This document shows positions 61,034-64,000 of a stretch of 64,000 nucleotides of DNA, one piece after another. Position numbers and translations under genes: made by a program. The notes beneath the pieces were generated by a model that was not told the DNA's origin, ran no database searches, and saw only the letters and a list, made by a program, of their open reading frames with translations. Within the stretch, counting starts at the first letter, position 1, and the number at the start of each line of letters is the position of its first letter. The stretch is from Microbacterium sp. 70-16. GTDB lineage: Bacteria > Actinomycetota > Actinomycetes > Actinomycetales > Microbacteriaceae. The stretch is taken from contig NZ_MKTQ01000017.1 in NCBI RefSeq assembly GCF_001898315.1, positions 1-64,000 of the forward strand, read 5' to 3'.

Positions 61034-62249
61034 GCCGATGCCAGAGTCCTCACCCCGACCGGTGCCACCGATCGGGGTGAGGATCTCCACCGACATGGAA
61101 CGACGCTCCTACGGAATTCGAGCGCGGGCACGCTGGACCGATCCGCTCACCAAGCAACGCGTGATCCGTACCGAAATCGTAAAAGACGAGGCAACCGCAC
61201 GCGCATTCTTCGAAACGCTCCGGAACTCTTCGGTCAAGGGAATGGACGTCTCGATGACGCTCCTGGAGTTCTTTACCTCGATCGAGGATCGATGGGCACG
61301 CGGCCTCGATATGACCTCCACCGGAGACAACTACCGGTACGGTCTTCGGCTCCGAGTGCTCCCGGCGCTTGGCCATCTGCCCGTCACTCAGATCACCGCG
61401 GGAATGATCGACCGCACGATCGACGACTGGGAGAAGCAGTACGGCGCATCGACGATTAAGAACACCATCGCCCCACTCGTGCGGGTACTCGACGAAGCCG
61501 TTCGCGACGGCCTGATCACAATCAATCCCGCCAAACACCGGGCGAAGCGGAGTCTCCACAGAAACGCCTTCCGAATCCAACCCGCCGAAGATGCTGCCCC
61601 GCGCGCGCACGCGATCCCTGATCTGCAGAAACTGAACCAGCTCGCCTCCGCCTGCGGCACTGTCCATCAGTCCTATTCAGACTTCGTGATGCTCGCCGCT
61701 CTACTGGCAGCTCGTTCTTCCGAAGTCTCCGGGCTTCAAGTCGGAGACGTGGACTTCACAAAGAACCTCGTCATCATCAGACGACAGGTCTTTCCCGGCA
61801 GGGGCGGCCTCATCACCAAGCCAACCAAAAGCCGCAAAGAGCGTCGCGTGCCGATTCTCGACCCACTCCGGCCAGTCCTGAAACGACTCTGCGCGTTCAA
61901 GCAATCAGACGCACCACTCCTCGTCGGTCCGCGTGGCGGTTTCCTTACGACAGCCACCGTTCGCGACGCCACCAGCTGGGACCAGGTTGTTGCTGACCTC
62001 GGCCTGCCCAATCTCACACGACACGGTCTCCGACACACCGGCGCCACCTGGCTCGCCGACGCCGGAGTCCCCCTCCATGTCCTCCAAGAGATCCTCGGAC
62101 ACGCCTCAATCGAGACCACTCGCGGCTACCTCCACCCCGATGACCGCCACCTCGCCTCCGCCGCAGAACAAGCCAACGCCTTCCTCAGCAGAGACACTCC
62201 TCGGAACCCATCGCGACGACCGCGGCAGGGCACGGGACGCGGGCTGTGA
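61017..62249 (+). CDS. int: Tyrosine integrase at the tRNA-Pro site, 410 aa
   Basis: N-terminal arm-binding domain (YGIRARARWTDPLTKQRVIR), SAM-like core domain (LLEFFTSIEDRWARGLDM, then ITAGMIDRTIDDWEKQYG), and catalytic domain: LLAARSSEVSGLQVGD (Arg), TKSRKERRVP (Lys), HGLRHTGATWLADAG (His/Arg), LGHASIETTRGYLHP (His and Tyr). All catalytic residues present. It lies 200 bases from the tRNA-Pro gene, as expected for a tRNA-targeting integrase. Confidence 0.93.
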   Translation: MARPVEPMPESSPRPVPPIGVRISTDMERRSYGIRARARWTDPLTKQRVIRTEIVKDEATARAFFETLRNSSVKGMDVSMTLLEFFTSIEDRWARGLDMTSTGDNYRYGLRLRVLPALGHLPVTQITAGMIDRTIDDWEKQYGASTIKNTIAPLVRVLDEAVRDGLITINPAKHRAKRSLHRNAFRIQPAEDAAPRAHAIPDLQKLNQLASACGTVHQSYSDFVMLAALLAARSSEVSGLQVGDVDFTKNLVIIRRQVFPGRGGLITKPTKSRKERRVPILDPLRPVLKRLCAFKQSDAPLLVGPRGGFLTTATVRDATSWDQVVADLGLPNLTRHGLRHTGATWLADAGVPLHVLQEILGHASIETTRGYLHPDDRHLASAAEQANAFLSRDTPRNPSRRPRQGTGRGL

Positions 62250-62276
62250 CCCGCTCCGTCGCCGGTATTCACCGTT

Positions 62277-62382
62277 CTGGTCCCCTTTTGGTCCCCTTAT
62301 CCACAGACAGGGCATCGCGACGGATTCTGTCATCCACGGGTCGACCACGCCAACCTGTCCGGGGGGACCAGAGGGGGACCAG
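62277..62382. repeat. Inverted pairs of GGTCCCC: likely integrase arm sites
   Basis: CTGGTCCCCTTTTGGTCCCC (62277-62296) and its near reverse complement (62363-62382, 18 of 20 bases) each hold two tandem GGTCCCC units. Placed between the int stop and the tRNA att core, they fit arm-type binding sites of the integrase and Xis. Confidence 0.6.
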
Positions 62383-62405
62383 AGAAAACGACGTTCAGAA
62401 ACAAC

Positions 62406-62441
62406 AAATCCCTGATGAAAATTGCTTCTCATCAGGGATTT
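62406..62441. terminator. Terminator of the tRNA-Pro gene (bidirectional)
   Basis: Perfect 13-base stem (AAATCCCTGATGA / TCATCAGGGATTT) with short T tracts, immediately downstream of the tRNA on the minus strand and downstream of int on the plus strand. Confidence 0.75.
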
Positions 62442-62445
62442 TCTG

Positions 62446-62519
<74 letters not shown>

Positions 62520-62570
62520 TGGCATTGTTTTTCAGTTGTTCGGGGCGACCGAAGAGTGGTAAACCACTTA

Positions 62571-62610
<40 letters not shown>

Positions 62611-62724
62611 TTGTTCAGTTCTCTGCCCGCTGAGCGGACAACTCCCCCATCCTACCCGGTCGCGCGGCCGGTCGCGAACGCGCGCGCCTTGCCGGTGTCG
62701 GAGGCTGGGCGTAGCGTCACCGAC

Positions 62725-63306
62725 ATGGTCGAGATCACGATCGAGCCGGCATCCGCCGAGCGCTTCGGCGACGTCGAGCACGCGCTCACGGGCGGCGGCG
62801 ACGGCGGATCGTGCTGGTGTCAGTGGTGGATGCTGCCCGCGAAAGACTGGGATGCCTCGACACGCGACGAGCGCCGCGAACTGCTCCGCGCCGATCTCGC
62901 GACCAGCCCCGCGTCGGCGCTGGTCGCGTACGTCGACGGCGAGCCGACCGGCTGGGTGAAGGTGTCGCCACGCCGCGACCAACCGCGCCTGGCTCGCACG
63001 CGCAACTTCCAGCACTCTCCCGAGCCATTCGACGACCCGTCGGTATGGGCGGTGACCTGCTTCGTCGTGCGACGCCAACATCGCGGACAGGGTCTCGGCC
63101 GGCGGCTCCTCCACGCCGCGGTCGAGCACGCTCGCGCGCACGGCGCCCGCATCGTCGAGGCCTACCCCCTCGACACCGCCATCGCGAAGACGTCGTCGAA
63201 CGCCCTGTTCCACGGCGCGCTGTCGACCTTCGTCGACGCCGGCTTCGTCGAAGTCGCCCGGCCGAAGCCGAACCGCCCCATCGTCGAGCTCACTGTGCAC
63301 CGCTGA
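62725..63306 (+). CDS. GNAT family N-acetyltransferase, 193 aa
   Basis: Acetyl-CoA-binding motif VRRQHRGQGLGRRLLHAAVE, preceded by VWAVTCFV. The N-terminus includes CWCQWWMLPAKDW. Substrate unknown. First gene on the chromosomal side of the att site. ATG at 62725 (MVEITIEPAS). Confidence 0.85.
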   Translation: MVEITIEPASAERFGDVEHALTGGGDGGSCWCQWWMLPAKDWDASTRDERRELLRADLATSPASALVAYVDGEPTGWVKVSPRRDQPRLARTRNFQHSPEPFDDPSVWAVTCFVVRRQHRGQGLGRRLLHAAVEHARAHGARIVEAYPLDTAIAKTSSNALFHGALSTFVDAGFVEVARPKPNRPIVELTVHR

Positions 63307-63400
63307 CGAAAGCGGGTGGCTGGCCATCGCGTGGGAGCGGTCCTACGATGGTGCGAGAACACCGGGGAACCCGATCTCCGCGACGGTTCGAAGGAGCACC

Positions 63401-64000
63401 GTGACCGCTGACGCGTCACCGACCACACCTGCGCCCGCGCGCGCCCTCACACCCGCCCGCACCCGATGGTGGGGGTTCGCGCTGTTCGCGCTCGCCAGCG
63501 TGATCCACGTCGCCGCGCTGACGGCGGGCACCGAGACCGTCGCCGGCCCGACGAAACTCCTGCTGATGCCGGTGCTCGCCTTCGCCGCGATCTGGGCGGC
63601 GCGCGACTTACCTCGGCGCCCCGGCATGGGACTGTTGGTGGCTGCGATCGCGGCATCCTGGCTCGGCGACGGCGCTGCGACGTTCTTCCCGTTCGCACCG
63701 ACACTGCCGACGATGCTGCTCTGCTTCGGCGCCGCCCACATCGCGTACATGGCACTCTTCGCGCTGCGCATGCGCCGGCCGGTCCCGCCGTGGGCCTCCG
63801 TGTACGCCCTCTGGTGGACAGCGATGATCGCCGTCCTGTGGCCGCACCTGGGCAGCCTGCAGCTCGCCGTCGCGTTCTACGGGCTCGTGCTGGGCGGCAC
63901 GGCCGTGCTCGCGGCGCGCGGCGGCGCGATCACCGCCGTCGGCGGCGCGTTCTTCCTGGCATCCGACACGATCCTCGCGCTACGACTGTTCTTGCCCGAC
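63401..64000 (+). CDS. YhhN-family lysoplasmalogenase-like membrane protein (runs off window)
   Basis: GTG with AAGGAG upstream. Multi-TM protein: WGFALFALASVIHVAALTAG, KLLLMPVLAFAAIWAARDLP, AAIAASWLGDGAATFF (conserved Asp), LCFGAAHIAYMALFALRMRR and GGAFFLASDTILALRLF (second conserved Asp). These match the YhhN/TMEM86 family, which hydrolyses vinyl-ether lysophospholipids or is inferred to act on lipids. The C-terminus lies outside the window. Confidence 0.8.
   Translation, partial: MTADASPTTPAPARALTPARTRWWGFALFALASVIHVAALTAGTETVAGPTKLLLMPVLAFAAIWAARDLPRRPGMGLLVAAIAASWLGDGAATFFPFAPTLPTMLLCFGAAHIAYMALFALRMRRPVPPWASVYALWWTAMIAVLWPHLGSLQLAVAFYGLVLGGTAVLAARGGAITAVGGAFFLASDTILALRLFLPD

Overview
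The window is high-GC actinobacterial DNA, most likely from a Microbacterium-like member of the Microbacteriaceae. The basis for this is frequent GTG starts, many ATGA-coupled genes, leaderless-looking promoters, a MmyB-type regulator, P1B-4 and CmtR-type metal genes and actinobacterial IS types. The right edge (about 62.6-64 kb) looks like ordinary chromosome (GNAT acetyltransferase, lysoplasmalogenase). Nearly everything to its left is an accessory island that ends at a tRNA-Pro(GGG) site beside a tyrosine integrase, an excisionase, a DUF4913-like protein, an SSB and a VirD4/TraD-type coupling protein. That gene set suggests a decayed integrative and conjugative element.

Layout. 1-3.9 kb: 3' tip of an ISL3-type transposase, a lone hypothetical gene, and a three-gene CBASS-like defence operon with an S-4TM pore protein between two SMODS-type nucleotidyltransferases. 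4.6-8.9 kb: an IS21 element and an IS3 element. 9-12.3 kb and 32.4-34.3 kb: two halves of one redox cluster (SDR, MmyB regulator, AKR, flavodoxin / flavodoxin 3' end, NAD(P)-binding protein, AKR). The flavodoxin gene has been split by about 20 kb of inserted DNA.

That insert (about 12.33-32.45 kb) is a resistance island. It holds an arsenic operon (trxB-trxA-acr3-arsR/arsC fusion-arsC, with a divergent single-Cys arsC) and a large fluoride-response set. The first fluoride riboswitch precedes a 4-TM protein, a universal stress protein, phosphoglycerate mutase, enolase, two FluC/CrcB channels, a phosphatase, a Cys-rich protein, an MFS pump and UppP. The second precedes two MutS-like ATPases. 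The right end of the insert carries a tyrosine recombinase / HTH / zinc-ribbon recombinase-like module that probably moved it. Enolase is the classic fluoride target, FluC exports fluoride, and MutS-like ATPases and stress proteins are known fluoride-riboswitch cargo.

34.4-39 kb: debris of a TniB-like ATPase gene, an IS3 element interrupted by an IS110 element, and a CopB-like copper ATPase truncated by it. 39.6-45.2 kb: an ABC-2 transporter, lipoprotein, two-component system and PepSY protein. 45.4-56.7 kb: heavy-metal genes, namely a PAP2 phosphatase with a premature stop, two paralogous ArsR/SmtB repressors with almost identical operators (one controlling a P1B-4 ATPase, one an MFS pump), a thioredoxin-like [2Fe-2S] protein, DUF305 and Cys-rich copper-binding proteins, Lgt, a CDF transporter, a CmtR-like sensor and an ArsB/ACR3-like permease. 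57-62.6 kb: IstB remnant, conjugation and integration genes, and the att region.

Two paralogous DUF1232 genes both carry one-base homopolymer frameshifts, so either base-calling error or real decay should be considered.
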